NCBI GenBank assembly: GCA_963774945.1
Contig: CAVZHA010000027.1
Span: 1,984,001 to 2,048,000 of the forward strand
Direction of reading: 5' to 3'
From: Trebonia sp963774945
GTDB taxonomy: Bacteria; Actinomycetota; Actinomycetes; Streptosporangiales; Streptosporangiaceae
DNA: 64,000 bases
Positions 28,352 through 38,743 of this stretch are shown piece by piece; the stretch's first letter is position 1; every line of letters starts with the position of its first letter. The translations under genes were made by a program, and so were the position numbers. The notes under the pieces are model-generated. The model was not told the DNA's origin, made no database searches, and saw only the letters and a program-made list of their open reading frames with translations.

Positions 28352-29494
28352 ATGAGGATCGCGATCATTACGGAGTCCTTCCCGCCTGACGTTAATGGCG
28401 TCGCAAACTGCGTAGTGCGCGTGGCGGAGAACCTCGTCCGTAAGGGCCATCATCCACTCGTCATCGCCCCGGAGTCCGCCCACGACACCACCGACGCCGA
28501 TCGCCGGCTCCCCTACCCGGTCGAGCGGGTGCCGTCCGTCCCGGTCCCCGGGTACCCCACCTTCCGGCTCGGCCTGCCGACGCCGAAGACCCGCCGCGCC
28601 ATCACCCGGCACGGCACCGAGATGGTCCACCTGGCCAGCCCGGTCGCCCTCGGCGCGTGGGGCAGCCGGGTGGCCAGGGCGATGGACCTGCCGATGGTCG
28701 CGGTGTACCAGACCGACCTGCCGAACTACGCCCGCGCGTACCACCTGGGCCGGCCGACGGTGGCGTTCGCCTGGCGCTGGCTGCGGGACATCCACAACAC
28801 GGCCGGCCGCACCCTCGCCCCGTCCAGCGTGACCGCCGCCGACCTGCGCGCGCACGGTCTCGAGCGGGTTGAGCGGTGGGGCCGCGGCGTCGACGCCGAG
28901 CGGTTCCACCCGGCCCGACGCGACGAGCGGCTGCGGGCCGAGATCGCGCCAGGCGGCGAGGTGATCGTCGGCTACGTCGGGCGGCTGGCGGCCGAGAAGC
29001 GCGTCGACCTGCTGGCCGCGCTGGCGGACCTGCCGGGGGTACGGCTCGCGGTCACCGGCGGCGGCCCGATGGAGGAAGACCTGCGGGCCGTGCTGCCGAC
29101 GGCGACCTTCCTCGGCATGCGTCACGGCGAGGATCTGGCCAGGATCTACGCCAGCCTGGATGTCTTCGTGCACACCGGGCCGTTCGAGACCTTCGGCCAG
29201 ACCGTCCAGGAAGCGGCGGCGAGCGGCCTGCCGGTCGTCGCGCCCGCGGCCGGCGGGCCGCTCGACCTGGTGGCCGACGGCGAGACCGGCTACCTGGTGG
29301 CGCCGGGCGACCCGGCTGCGCTCACCGCGGCGGTCGGCAAACTGGCGGCCGACCCGGCCCTGCGAGCGGAGTTCAGCCACGCGGCGCGGCGCCGGGTGCT
29401 CGGCCGCACCTGGTCCGCGCTGACCGACGAACTGCTCGACCACTACGAGGCCGTGATCGACGACGCCGCGCCGGTGGCCCGGCTGGCGGCGTGA
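28352..29494 (+). CDS. GT4-family glycosyltransferase (alpha-mannosyltransferase MgtA/PimB-like)
   Basis: This is a GT-B fold retaining glycosyltransferase. The N-terminal ITESFPPDVNGVANCVVR is characteristic of the mannosyltransferases of actinobacterial envelope glycolipids; the C-terminal donor site is VGYVGRLAAEKRVDLL and GPFETFGQTVQEAAASGLPV (the E-x7-E region). The start ATG 28352 gives MRIAIITESF. It has 380 residues and is unbroken. A GDSL hydrolase follows 94 bp downstream on the same strand, a neighbourhood I associate with the MgtA locus in mycobacteria. Acceptor and donor are inferred from family only. Confidence 0.88.
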   Translation: MRIAIITESFPPDVNGVANCVVRVAENLVRKGHHPLVIAPESAHDTTDADRRLPYPVERVPSVPVPGYPTFRLGLPTPKTRRAITRHGTEMVHLASPVALGAWGSRVARAMDLPMVAVYQTDLPNYARAYHLGRPTVAFAWRWLRDIHNTAGRTLAPSSVTAADLRAHGLERVERWGRGVDAERFHPARRDERLRAEIAPGGEVIVGYVGRLAAEKRVDLLAALADLPGVRLAVTGGGPMEEDLRAVLPTATFLGMRHGEDLARIYASLDVFVHTGPFETFGQTVQEAAASGLPVVAPAAGGPLDLVADGETGYLVAPGDPAALTAAVGKLAADPALRAEFSHAARRRVLGRTWSALTDELLDHYEAVIDDAAPVARLAA

Positions 29495-29588
29495 GCGGCG
29501 GCCTGAGCCAGAGCCCGGGCGGTGTCCAGGCCAGCCGAACGCAGCCAGCTACTCCCCCAGTCCCTCGTTATCTCGGGCAGGTGCAGGA

Positions 29589-30455
29589 ATGACTCGGATC
29601 GTGACTCTCGGTGATTCGATCACCATGGGCATGGGCGACCCCGCCCCGGGCGGAGGCTGGCGGGGCTGGGCGCAGTACCTGGCCGCCGGGCTGCCCGGCC
29701 CGCAGCTGCATAACCTGGCGGTCCGCGGCGCACAGGCCAAGCAGGTCGAGCGCGACCAGCTGCCGGCCGCGCTTGAGCTGCGGCCCGACGTCGCCAGCGT
29801 CATCGTCGGGATCAACGACACCCTCCGGGCCGGCTTCGACCCGGTGCGGACCGGCCAGGCGACCGCGCGGACGGTCGCCGCGCTGACCGCCAGCGGCGCG
29901 ACCGTGCTGACGATGCGGCTGCCCGACCCGGCGCAGATGTTCGGGCTGCCGGCCGGGCTCGCCCGGCCGCTAACCAGGCGGATGCGCGCCGTCAACGCGG
30001 AGCTCGACAAGGTCGCCGCGCACTTCGGAACCGTGCACTGGGACGCCTCGAGCGACCCGGAGACCTACGACCGGCGGAACTGGTCGGTGGACCGGCTGCA
30101 CCCCAACGAGCGCGGGCACCGGCTGATCGCGTGCCGGTTCTGGGACCGGCTGGCCGCGGCCGGCCACGAGGTGGGCGCCCGGCCCGACCCGGAGCCGGCC
30201 GGCCCGGGCGCGACCCGGCGCGACGACTTCGTGTGGATGGCGACCAAGGGCACCTCGTGGTGCCTGCGAAGGTCGATCGACCTCATCCCCTACCTGCTGT
30301 TCACCGCCGCCCGCGAGGCGCTCATCGAGCCGCGCGAGTGGGCCACCGAGCCGGGGGCGACGCCGTCGGCGTCGATCGATGCCCTGGCGGGCGTCCGCGA
30401 CCGGGCGCGGGCCGGGGCCGGGGAGGCGCAGGCGGCCGAATCGGTCGCCGAATAG
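29589..30455 (+). CDS. SGNH/GDSL-type hydrolase
   Basis: This is a serine esterase-like protein of the SGNH fold. The block I nucleophile is in IVTLGDSITMGMGD, block III has VIVGINDTLR, and the Asp-x-x-His pair is in VDRLHPNERGHRL. Length is 288 residues without signal peptide, so it should be cytoplasmic. The C-terminal 90 residues (FVWMATKGTSWCLRRSIDLIP and on) are an extra segment found in the actinobacterial subgroup. Its position behind the glycosyltransferase suggests a role in glycolipid or glycan acyl trimming, which is inference. Confidence 0.88.
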   Translation: MTRIVTLGDSITMGMGDPAPGGGWRGWAQYLAAGLPGPQLHNLAVRGAQAKQVERDQLPAALELRPDVASVIVGINDTLRAGFDPVRTGQATARTVAALTASGATVLTMRLPDPAQMFGLPAGLARPLTRRMRAVNAELDKVAAHFGTVHWDASSDPETYDRRNWSVDRLHPNERGHRLIACRFWDRLAAAGHEVGARPDPEPAGPGATRRDDFVWMATKGTSWCLRRSIDLIPYLLFTAAREALIEPREWATEPGATPSASIDALAGVRDRARAGAGEAQAAESVAE

Positions 30456-30545
30456 CGCCGAAATCATTGCTGCACATTGCTGCACATTTCGTCAAATATC
30501 GGAAATGTCGGACAATTGGATTGGGCCGAATAGGGGCGGTGCCGT

Positions 30546-30632
30546 CTGTCGGCTACGCCGTCGGCAGGTGGCTTAACCGGTCGGCTACGCCATCGACATC
30601 GCCTATTGGTGTCGCTGGCGTAGGCGACAGGG
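30546..30632. repeat. Dispersed palindromic repeat, copy 2
   Basis: It has the same architecture as 12327-12411: CTACGCCATCGACA (30585-30598) and TGTCGCTGGCGTAG (30610-30623), 13 of 14 pairing, around the identical loop TCGCCTATTGG, with an upstream TGTCGGCTACGCC and CAGGT(N)~8AACCGGTC segment. It lies in the 289-bp gap before the MFS gene. Confidence 0.85.
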
Positions 30633-30744
30633 GCGGGGCGAGGTCGACGGGCGGGCGGGCGGCAGGGCGGGCGGGAGCGGGCGCAAGTTGCAGGGGGCGC
30701 AATCGCGTGCGTTGTCCCGTTTATCCGGTTACGCTTCGATAGCT

Positions 30745-32038
30745 ATGAATTCAGGGGCGGGACTGGGCGGCCTGGTTCCGCCGTTGCTGCGAGACCGGGT
30801 GTTCCGGCGATATTGGGGCGCATCGACCGTCTCGATGTTCGGCGACCAGATCTCGTCGGTCGCGCTGCCGCTCACGGCGGTGCTCGTGCTGCACGCGGGG
30901 GCCGCCTCAATGGGGTACCTGACCGCGCTGCAGTGGCTTCCCAGCCTGCTGTTCGCGCTGCACGCCGGGGCCTGGGTGGACCGGCGGGGCAAGCGCCGGA
31001 TGGCGATGATCCTGGCCGACCTGGGCCGGGCGGCGGCGCTGGCCACCATCCCGCTCTGCTACGCCCTGCACGTGCTGACGCTGATCCAGATGTACGTGGT
31101 GACGTTCATCGCGGGCGCGCTGTCGGTGCTGTTCACGGTGTCGGACGGGACGCTGTTCGTGTCGATCGTGCCGCCGGACTCCTACGTCGACGGGCAGTCG
31201 CTGATCTACGGCAGCCGCGCGTTCTCGTTCATGGGCGGGCCGTCGGTCGGCGGGCTGCTGGTGGAGGCGCTGACGGCGCCGTTCGCGATCATCGCGGACG
31301 CGCTGTCGTTCGTCGGCTCGGCGCTCCAGCTGGCCGTGATCAAGCCGGCCGAGCCGCCCTCGTCGGACGGGGCCGACGGGGTCACGGCCGGGCTCCGGTT
31401 CGTCGTGGGCCTCGCCGATCATCCGGGCGTCGCTGACCGGGGTGGCGGTGATCAACTTCTTCAACATGATGTTCGGCGCGCTGTTCATGCTCTACGCGGT
31501 GCGGATGCTGCACGTCCGCCCGGGGGTGCTCGGGGTGGTGATCGGGGCGGGCGCGGTCGGCGGGATGATCGCATCGCTGACCGCCAAGCGGCTGGGCAAC
31601 CGGCTCGGCATCGGGCTGGTCTACGTGGTCGGGTGCTTCGTCTTCACGCTGCCGCTGGCGCTGGTGCCGCTGGCCGCCAGCGTGCACGGGGTGGCGGTGC
31701 TGCTGATGCTGTTCGCGGCCGAGTTCGCGAGCGGGTTCGGCGTGATGGTGCTCGACATCTCGATCGGCGCGATCTTCGCGATGGTCATCCCCGACACGAT
31801 GCGGTCGCGGGTGTCGGGCGCGTTCCAGGCCATCAACTACGGCACCCGGCCGGCCGGGGCGCTGCTCGGCGGGGCCCTCGGCGCCTCGGCCGGGCTCCGG
31901 CCCGCGCTCTGGGTCGCGGTGGCCGGCGGGGCGGCGGGCGCGCTGCTGCTGCTGCCGTCGCCGCTGCCCAGATTCCGGATGCCGACCGGGCTGTCCGCGG
32001 ACGACGCGGGCGAGCTCGAGGACGCCGAATCCCTCTGA
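30745..32038 (+). CDS. MFS transporter
   Basis: This major facilitator permease has about twelve membrane segments. It starts MNSGAGLGGLVPPLLRD then FRRYWGASTVSMFGDQISS, a beginning typical of enterobactin-exporter-like MFS proteins; the loop 2-3 motif is HAGAWVDRRGKRRMAM. A frame break near 31410 (extra C in GGGCCTCG) interrupts the central loop; after it SPIIRASLTGVAVINFF continues the second half through AINYGTRPAGALLGG to the end at EDAESL. The substrate is unknown; drug or siderophore efflux is typical for the group. No regulator is adjacent. Confidence 0.85.
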
Positions 32039-32086
32039 GCCGGCTGCTGCTCGATTGCGGCCTTGTGGCCCACCGGGCCGCCTAGA

Positions 32087-32147
32087 GCGGGCCTGTGGCC
32101 CCCAGGGCCCGAACGGAGGCGGGCCTGTGGCCCCCAGGGCCCGAACG
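32087..32147. repeat. 29-bp direct repeat, two copies
   Basis: GCGGGCCTGTGGCCCCCAGG followed by GCCCGAACG occurs at 32087-32115 and 32119-32147; a degenerate earlier copy lies near 32058. It fills the space between the MFS and DUF885 genes and has no coding assignment. Confidence 0.8.
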
Positions 32148-32280
32148 AGGATGGACCTGGTGCGACGCGCGTGGGGCCGGGGGCCCCTGGGGTGGATGGG
32201 GCAGGCGGAGCCGACGGGCCGGGTAGGCCAGGTGGGTGTGGAGTGAAGCCGGCCGGGTACGTGGGGCCGGCGGGGGGTGG

Positions 32281-33979
32281 TTAGAGGAGGGTGCGGAGGA
32301 GGCGGGGGGGCGGGGAGCCGTGGGCTAGCATCCGGTCGTGCAGGTCTCTGGGCTCTAGGCCGGTCTTGGCGAGCTCGCGGGCTAGGTCGGAGACCTCGGT
32401 GTAGCCGACGTAGTAGGTGGAGAGCTGGGCCGAGGTGAGCTGCGCGCGGCGCCACTTGCCGGCCGCCTCGCCCTCTTCCTGGAAGCCGCGCTCGGTCATC
32501 AGCGCCATCGCCTGCGCCTCGGTCATCCCGTGGGCGTGCACCCGCGCGTCGAGGATCGCGTTGATCACCATGCGCAGCTGCATCTTGAGCTGCTGCATGC
32601 GCACGGCGGCGGGGTCGCCCTCCCCCGGGTACTCGTGGTCGGCCATCAGCTCCTCGGCGTAGACCGCCCAGCCCTCGACGAACGAGCCCGACCAGAGCGC
32701 GGCCCGACCCGGGTCGAGCCCGCGAACCGGCGGGCGTGCGCGAGCTGCAGGTAGTGGCCGGGCATGGCCTCGTGCACCATCAGGTTGTGCACCATGTGCC
32801 GGTTGTACTCGCGGTAGAACGAGGCGACCCGGTCGGCCTGCCAGTCGGACGGCGTCGGCGAGACCGCGATGAACGTCGGCAGCGGCCTCGGCTCGAGCGG
32901 CCCGGGCGGATCGCAGTAGGCGACCGCGACGCCCCGGTTGATCTCCGGCATGTCGATCAGCTCGATCGGGTCGCCGTAGACCGTGACCAGGTCGTGGTCG
33001 CGGACGAAGGCGGTCTGCGCGGCGAGGGCCTGCGCGCAGAAGGCGAGGATCGTCGCCTCGTCGGGGGCGGCGGCGCCGAGCCGGGCGAGCACCTCGCGCG
33101 GCGTCCCGCCGAGATCGGCCGCGACCCGGGTGATCTCCTCGGTGATCCGCTCGAGGTCGGCCTCGGCCCGGGCCAGGATCGCGTCGGCGTCGGCGGCCGA
33201 CTGCAGGGTCAGCGAGAGCTTGCGGGAGAACAGCTCGGGGCCGAGCCGGGGGTCGGCGAAACCGTCGGGCCGGCCCCGGCCGAGCCGGGGCCGCCTGCGG
33301 CGGCCGGCAGCTCGGCCAGCCGGGCCGCGAGCCAGTCGCGGTGCGCCGCCAGCGCCTCGAGGGCAGCGGGCCGCGCCTGGTCGACCTCGGCGGCAGCCGC
33401 GCGGCCGCCGACGGCATCGGTCCGCCGCGTCCGTCACCAGCGCGATCGTCCCGCTGAACTGGGTGATCGCGGTCTCCAGGTGGACCTTCGGCATCCGCCC
33501 GAGCGAGTCCCGCGCGGCCGCGAGGGCGTCCGGCACCCGCGCCAGCCGGCCGGCCAGCGAGTGCAGCCGGACCGGCAGCGGCGCGTAGTCCCGCGCCAGC
33601 AGCATGTAGATGCGCCGCGCCGGGGTTGGCCAGGAGCGGGTTCCAGGTGTGCTCGCGCAGCTCCTCGAGCTCGAACAGCCGGCGGGCGACATCGCCCGCC
33701 ATCAGCGCGGCGTCCACCCGCAGCTCCGGCTCGAGCGCCGCCAGGTCGAGGTCGGTCAGCTTGGCGGCGAAGTCGTCGAGAACGTGTCGCTCGTCCGTCA
33801 GCGCCGCCTCCGACCGGTCCGGCAGCAGCTCGTCGAACCGGTGATCGCCCAGCTCGGTGGCGGTGTCGGGGTGCCGGAGGGCCAGGTCGTCGACGTACTG
33901 GCCGGCGAGCCGGCGCAGCTCGTCGCTCCGCGGCTGCCACGTGTCCCGCCGTGGCCGGGACGGTCTCTGCGCTCAACAC
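32281..33979 (-). CDS. DUF885-family metallopeptidase-like protein, several frame breaks
   Basis: DUF885 proteins carry an HExxxGH-like zinc site; here it is VHEAMPGHYLQLAHARR, with a downstream EGWAVYAEELM that supplies further conserved acidic residues. The N-terminal part (LAGQYVDDLALRHPDTATEL, then LEELREHTWNP) and the C-terminus (EVSDLARELAKTGLEPRDLH) fit the family. The start is GTG 33979 or the next TTG, behind GAGGAG. The frame breaks at least four times (about 33910, 33625, 33410-33280 and 32715). Total span corresponds to about 565 residues, normal for the family. A soluble peptidase is suggested; the substrate is unknown. Confidence 0.8.
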
Positions 33980-34225
33980 ACGCTCCTCAGCGATAAGGGG
34001 GTAATTGTTCGTATGCGAGCCGCCACGCATCCGTTCTGGACAACTTTACGGAGCGCAGTGCCACGGAGCGCAACCTTTATCGCAAAGGGATCTTCACAGA
34101 AAAACTCTAACATCGGACTTTATACTGAAAAATGAGATGTTGACGTCACTCGGCGCGGCTTGGCACAAGGGCCACATAAGTGCACGATGTACCCCAAGTC
34201 ACTGACGATCGAGGGAGTTAACTCC

Positions 34226-35825
34226 ATGCAAGAGGCAACGCCGCAGACCACGGCGGCCACCGATGACGATGACGCGAGACTGGAGGGTCTCGGCTACACG
34301 CCGCAACTGAACCGCGTGCTCGGGCTGTTCTCTAACTTCTCGGTTGCCTTCACCTACCTGTCGCCCATCGTCGGCGTGTTCTCGCTGTTCACGATCGGGC
34401 TCGGCATCGCCGGCCCGGGCTACATCTGGACGCTCTGGCTCCCGGTCGGGGGCATGCTGCTGGTTGCGCTCGTGTTCGGCGAACTGGCCAGCCATTACCC
34501 GATCTCGGGGGCGCTGTACCAGTACAGCAAGTACAACGTCGGCCGCAGATACGGCTGGTTCGTGGGCTGGTTCTACGGGATCGCGCTGCTGGTCACGGTC
34601 GCCTCGGTCGACACCGGGGTGGTCGTGTACTTCTCGGCGCTCATGCACAACTGGTTCAACTGGAACTTCAACCCCGCCAGCCACGTCACGATCTTGATCG
34701 TGGTGCTGGTCCTGCTCGCGATCCAGTCCACCCTGAACATCACCGGCGCGAAGGTCATGGGCCGGGTCGCGCAGTTCGGCGTGTACGTCGAGATCCTCGG
34801 CACCCTCGGCCTCGCGATCGTGCTCGCCATCCACGGGTTCCACCACGACGTCGGGTACCTGTTCAGCACCCAGGGCGCGCAGAACGTGAAGCACCAACGC
34901 GCTCGGGCTCAACTTCAGCGGCTCGGAATTCGGCGCGCTGATGATCGCGGTGCTCGCGCCGGTCTACATCTTCTACGGCTTCGAGTCGGCGGGCGACATC
35001 TCCGAGGAGACCAAGGACGCCGGCCGCCAGGTGCCGCGGGCGATGCGGCACGCGCTGATCTGGGGCGGGGTCGCGTCGTTCATCATCATCGCCGCCCTGC
35101 TGCTGTCGATCCCGACCAAGGGCGGCGTCGCCGCCGCGGTGACCGGCGGCGTGCCGTACATCCTGGCCCAGCTGCCGAGCCGGGCTGCAGGACTTCGCGC
35201 TGCTGCTGCTCGATCTTCGCGTTCTTCTCCTGCGGCTCCTCGGTCCAGGGGGCGGGCAGCCGGCTGATGTTCTCCTACGCCCGCGACGGCGCGCTGCCGG
35301 CCGCCAAGAGCATCGCCAAGGTCCACCCGCGGTTCAAGACCCCGGTCAACGCGCTGCTGGCGGGCGCGGTGGTGTCGGCGCTGTTCGTGCTGTTCGAGTT
35401 CGCCACCCCGACCCACAACGTGAACATCCTGTGGTTCACCTACCCGGGCCACGTCAACGTGCTCACCTCGCTGATCTCGTTCGGCACCAGCGGCATCTAC
35501 CTGTCGTTCCTGCTGACGGTGATCGGGGCCGGGATCGCGCGGGCGCGCGGCTGGATGCCGGAGGGCAAGTTCACCCTCGGCCGCTGGGGGTGGCCGGTAA
35601 TCATCGCTCGCCGGGGTGTACCTGCTGGTCATGTTCATCGACATGGTCGCGCCGACCGGCCTGTCGAGCCCGCGCGGTGCGCTGTTCAACCTCGACTGGA
35701 TCACGCTGGTCGTCATGGTCATCGTGTTCATCGTCGGGGTGGTGCTGTTCCTGCTCGCGCGGGGCGGGCGGGAGCTCGACGAGCACCTGCGCGACGACGC
35801 GGAGAAGCCGGCCGCGCTGCTGTAG
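34226..35825 (+). CDS. APC-family amino-acid permease
   Basis: This secondary transporter has about twelve helices; FSNFSVAFTYLSPIVGVFSL near the N-terminus contains the helix-1 substrate-binding break common to amino-acid/GABA permeases. Other segments are LWLPVGGMLLVALVFGELAS and AVLAPVYIFYGFESAGDIS, the latter with a conserved ESAG. Frame breaks near 34894, 35181, 35212 and 35606 each look like one extra base and, removed, restore GLNFSGSEFGALMIA, GLQDFALLLL, IFAFFSCGSSVQGAG and AGVYLLVMFIDM. The start ATG 34226 follows GAGGGAG. The substrate is probably an amino acid or polyamine. Confidence 0.85.
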
Positions 35826-36184
35826 CCGGGTAGCCGGGTATCGGCGATTGCCGCCGGCCGTCGTGGGCACGGGCCCATGGCGGCCGGCGGCTTGCTGTCG
35901 GGCCAGGTGCGCTTGAGGGACGGGGAGTCGCCAGGGACCGTTCGGGAAAACCTAGATTTTGATCTTGATCCGGGCGAGGCGGAATGGGGTTGGTGACCTG
36001 GACGCTACTGGTAGAGGCGGCCGGGAACCAGGCAGGGCGGGACTTCAGGGTCCTGAGATAACGCTCAGGTAACCGGTAGGTTGGGCTGATGGTCCCTTCG
36101 GGGTGCGCCCAGGTTCAGCGGGCGATGCTCTTACCTGTAACCAGTGAGCAGCAGCCACGAACAGGATTCGGGGTGGCAGTACCA
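35826..36184. other. 359-bp gene-free stretch
   Basis: No gene is seen. It carries one member of the GGACCGTTCG...GATCTTGATC family at 35933-35970; the remainder is a GC-rich leader for the protease gene downstream. A possible upstream start at ATG 36089 would extend that protease by 32 residues with no family support. Confidence 0.5.
35933..35970 (+). repeat. GGACCGTTCG...GATCTTGATC repeat, copy D
   Basis: AGGGACCGTTCGGGAAAACC is followed by TTTTGATCTTGATC at 35957-35970. It shares head and tail with copies at 13195 and 56190. Confidence 0.6.
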
Positions 36185-37448
36185 ATGAGTGAGCCTTTCG
36201 GACAGTACCCGCACGGCCAGTACTCCTACGGCCCGGGCGGCGCGTACCCGGTGCCGGAGCCGCCGCGGCGGCACCGGGCCAGACACGCGCTCGGCCTGAC
36301 CGCGACCGCCGTGGTCGCGGCCGCGCTCGGGGCGGGCGCGGCGGTCGGGCTCGCGGGCGGGTCGAGCGGCGGCGCCGGGGCGGCGGCGACCTCCAACTCC
36401 GGGCTGTCGACCTCCCAGATCGCCAGCAAGATCGACCCCGGCCTGGTCGACGTGACCTCGACCCTCGGCTACCAGCAGGCCACCGCCAAGGGCACCGGCA
36501 TCGTGCTGACCGTCCAACGGCGAGATCCTCACCAACAACCACGTGATCAACGGCGCCACCTCGGTCTCGGTGACCGACATCGGCAACGGCAAGACGTACA
36601 AGGCGACCGTCGTCGGCTACGACGAGAGCAAGGACGTCGCCGTCCTCCAGCTGACCGGCGCGTCCGGCCTGACCGTGGCCAACATCGGCGACTCGAGCAC
36701 CGTCGGGGTGGGCAACTCGGTGGTGGCGCTTGGCAACGCCGAGGGCCTCGGCGGCACCCCGTCGGTCGCGACCGGTTCTGTCACCGCGCTCGACCAGTCG
36801 ATCACCGCCTCGGACGAATCCTCAGGAACCTCTGAGCAGCTGACTGGTTTGATCGAGACCAATGCGGGCATCCAGCCCGGCGACTCGGGCGGGCCGCTGG
36901 TCAACTCGCACGGCCAGGTGATCGGCATGGACACCGCCGCGTCGACCAACTACACGTTCGGCGGCGAGGGGAACGGGGGCTTCGGCGGCTCCGGGGGCTC
37001 GAGCGGCGGCTTCGGCGGCTCCGGATCTTCCGGTTCGTCGGGGTCCTCCGGCTCGTCGTCGACCGGCAACGGGACCACCACCCAGGGCTACGCGATCCCG
37101 ATCGACACCGCGGTGTCCATCGCCAAGCAGATCGAGGCGGCGCAGGGGTCGTCGACCGTGCACGTCGGCGCGACCGCGTTCATGGGGGTCGCGATCGCCA
37201 GCACGACCGGGCAGACCTCCGGGGTCGAGCTCGCGGGCGCCCAGCAGGGCACCCCGGCCGCCGCGGCCGGGCTGACCGAGGGCGACGTGATCACCGCGAT
37301 CAACGGCACGGCGGTGACCAGCGGCACCCAGATCTCGCAGGCGCTGATCCCGCTCCACCCGGGCGACAAGATCACGGTCACCTGGACTGACACCTCCGGC
37401 CAGTCGCACACGACGACGCTGACGCTGGGCACGGGCCCTTCGGCCTGA
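36185..37448 (+). CDS. HtrA/DegP-like serine protease (S1C) with PDZ domain
   Basis: This membrane-anchored trypsin-like protease handles misfolded envelope proteins. A Tyr/Pro/Gly-rich cytoplasmic N-terminus precedes one helix (LTATAVVAAALGAGAAVGLAG). The triad is visible: His in LTNNHVING, Asp in ESKDVAVLQL, Ser in QPGDSGGPLVN. A Gly/Ser linker (GGFGGSGGSSGGFGGSGSS) then leads to a PDZ domain with GTPAAAAGLTEGDVITAIN. One frame break near 36515 (extra C in GTCCAACGG) sits just before the His. The start ATG 36185 (MSEPFGQYPHG) is chosen as the first with family character. It is followed by a perfect 18-bp-stem terminator. Confidence 0.9.
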
Positions 37449-37496
37449 TCGCGCCGCGGGACCTGGCGGCCCGCAACGCGAGGCGAGGCGGCGTAG

Positions 37497-37540
37497 AGCG
37501 AGGCGGGGCGCAGAATCCGACATCTGCGCCCCGCCTCGCT
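37497..37540. terminator. Perfect 18-bp-stem bidirectional terminator
   Basis: AGCGAGGCGGGGCGCAGA (37497-37514) pairs perfectly with TCTGCGCCCCGCCTCGCT (37523-37540) around ATCCGACA. It lies between the ends of the protease gene and the convergent alpha/beta hydrolase gene. Confidence 0.85.
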
Positions 37541-37564
37541 GCGTTGCCGCGCTCCTTGTCCGGG

Positions 37565-38660
37565 TTATCCGTGCAGGTGGGCGGCGAGCCAGTCGGCCAG
37601 CCGGGAGCGGGACTCGAACGCGCGGTTGGTCACGCCGTGGCTGCCGTCCGGGTACATCACCAGCTCGGCCGTGGGGACCTCGCTGGCCAGGCGTTCCTGG
37701 TGGTAGGCGGGGGTGATCCGGTCGCGGCCGCCGCCGAGGATGAGCAGCGGGGTGGTGATTTCCCCGGCCGCCTTCTCGAGGGTGAGGGTGCCGGCCTTGG
37801 CCCGCGCGTCGTCGTCGCTGGCGGCGCCGGACCGGATCCGGAAGGTGTCCCTGGTCTGTGCGGGCAGCTCGTCCCAGTCCAGGTCGAGTCGGTACGGTCC
37901 GGCCAGGTCGACGACCGCCCGCAGGCGTTTCTCGCGGGCGGCGGCGCGGGCGGCGTAGTAGCCGCCGAGGCTGATGCCGAATAGCCCGACATTGCCGCCG
38001 TCGACGTCGGCCCGGGTGGCCAGGTAGTCGACGACGGCGGTGGCGACCTTCTCGTAGGCCGGCTCGATCGGGAGGTCGTAGGCGGCCTCGCCCTGGCCCG
38101 GGCCGTCGATCGCGAGCGTGGCCATCCCCCGGGCCAGCAGGTACTCGGCCGTGGCCTGCAGCTCCTCCTTGGTCGAGTCGAGGCCGGGGAACATGATCAC
38201 GACCGGCGGGGGTGCCTTCCTGCTGTCGGCCGAGGCCGCGGGAACGCGCAGGTAGGCCGGCCAGCTGGGTGGCCTGATAGGGGATCCGCACCGGCTCGGC
38301 GGGCGGGGTCAGCCCGGCCGCCGCCCGTCGGTAGCAGGCGACGGAGCGCTCCTGGGCGGCGCGCTGCTGGACTGGGTCGTCGACGAAGACGAACTTGCCC
38401 CAGTGCCAGGCCAGGGACGCCCGCCGCCAGGCGCCGTTGGCGGTTTCCGATTGGCCCGCGTCCTCGGCCGCCTCGGCTAGCTGCTCGTAGTGGCTGGCGG
38501 TGACGCCCCATTCGCGGCACCAGTCGGCCCAGCGGCCGATCCTGGCCAGGGTGGCGGTGAAGTCGCCGTAGTCGGTGCCGTTGGAGGTGAAACGATAGCC
38601 CCAGTGCGCGGCCGCGGCGGCGACGCGCGCGTCCGGCGAAGCCTGCTGATCATGACCCAT
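37565..38660 (-). CDS. Alpha/beta hydrolase (FrsA/DUF1100-like, helical N-terminus)
   Basis: An N-terminal helical domain (RIGRWADWCREWGVTASHYE, then NGAWRRASLAWHWGKF) precedes an alpha/beta hydrolase core. The nucleophile is in VGLFGISLGGYYAARAA, the Asp in LILGGGRDRITPA and the His in MYPDGSHGVTNRAF. This layout resembles the FrsA/2,6-dihydropseudooxynicotine hydrolase group. A frame break near 38252 joins IPYQATQLAG to the piece starting YLRVPAASAD; the start is ATG 38660 (MGHDQQASPD). It is convergent with the protease and divergent to nhaA. The substrate is unknown, perhaps a C-C bond hydrolase. Confidence 0.8.
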
Positions 38661-38743
38661 GCGGCCGATACTAGGACGAGCCGACCCGGTCGCACGAGGC
38701 CCGCCGCGTCTCGGCAGTTCGGCGCACCAGGGACAATGGAGGC

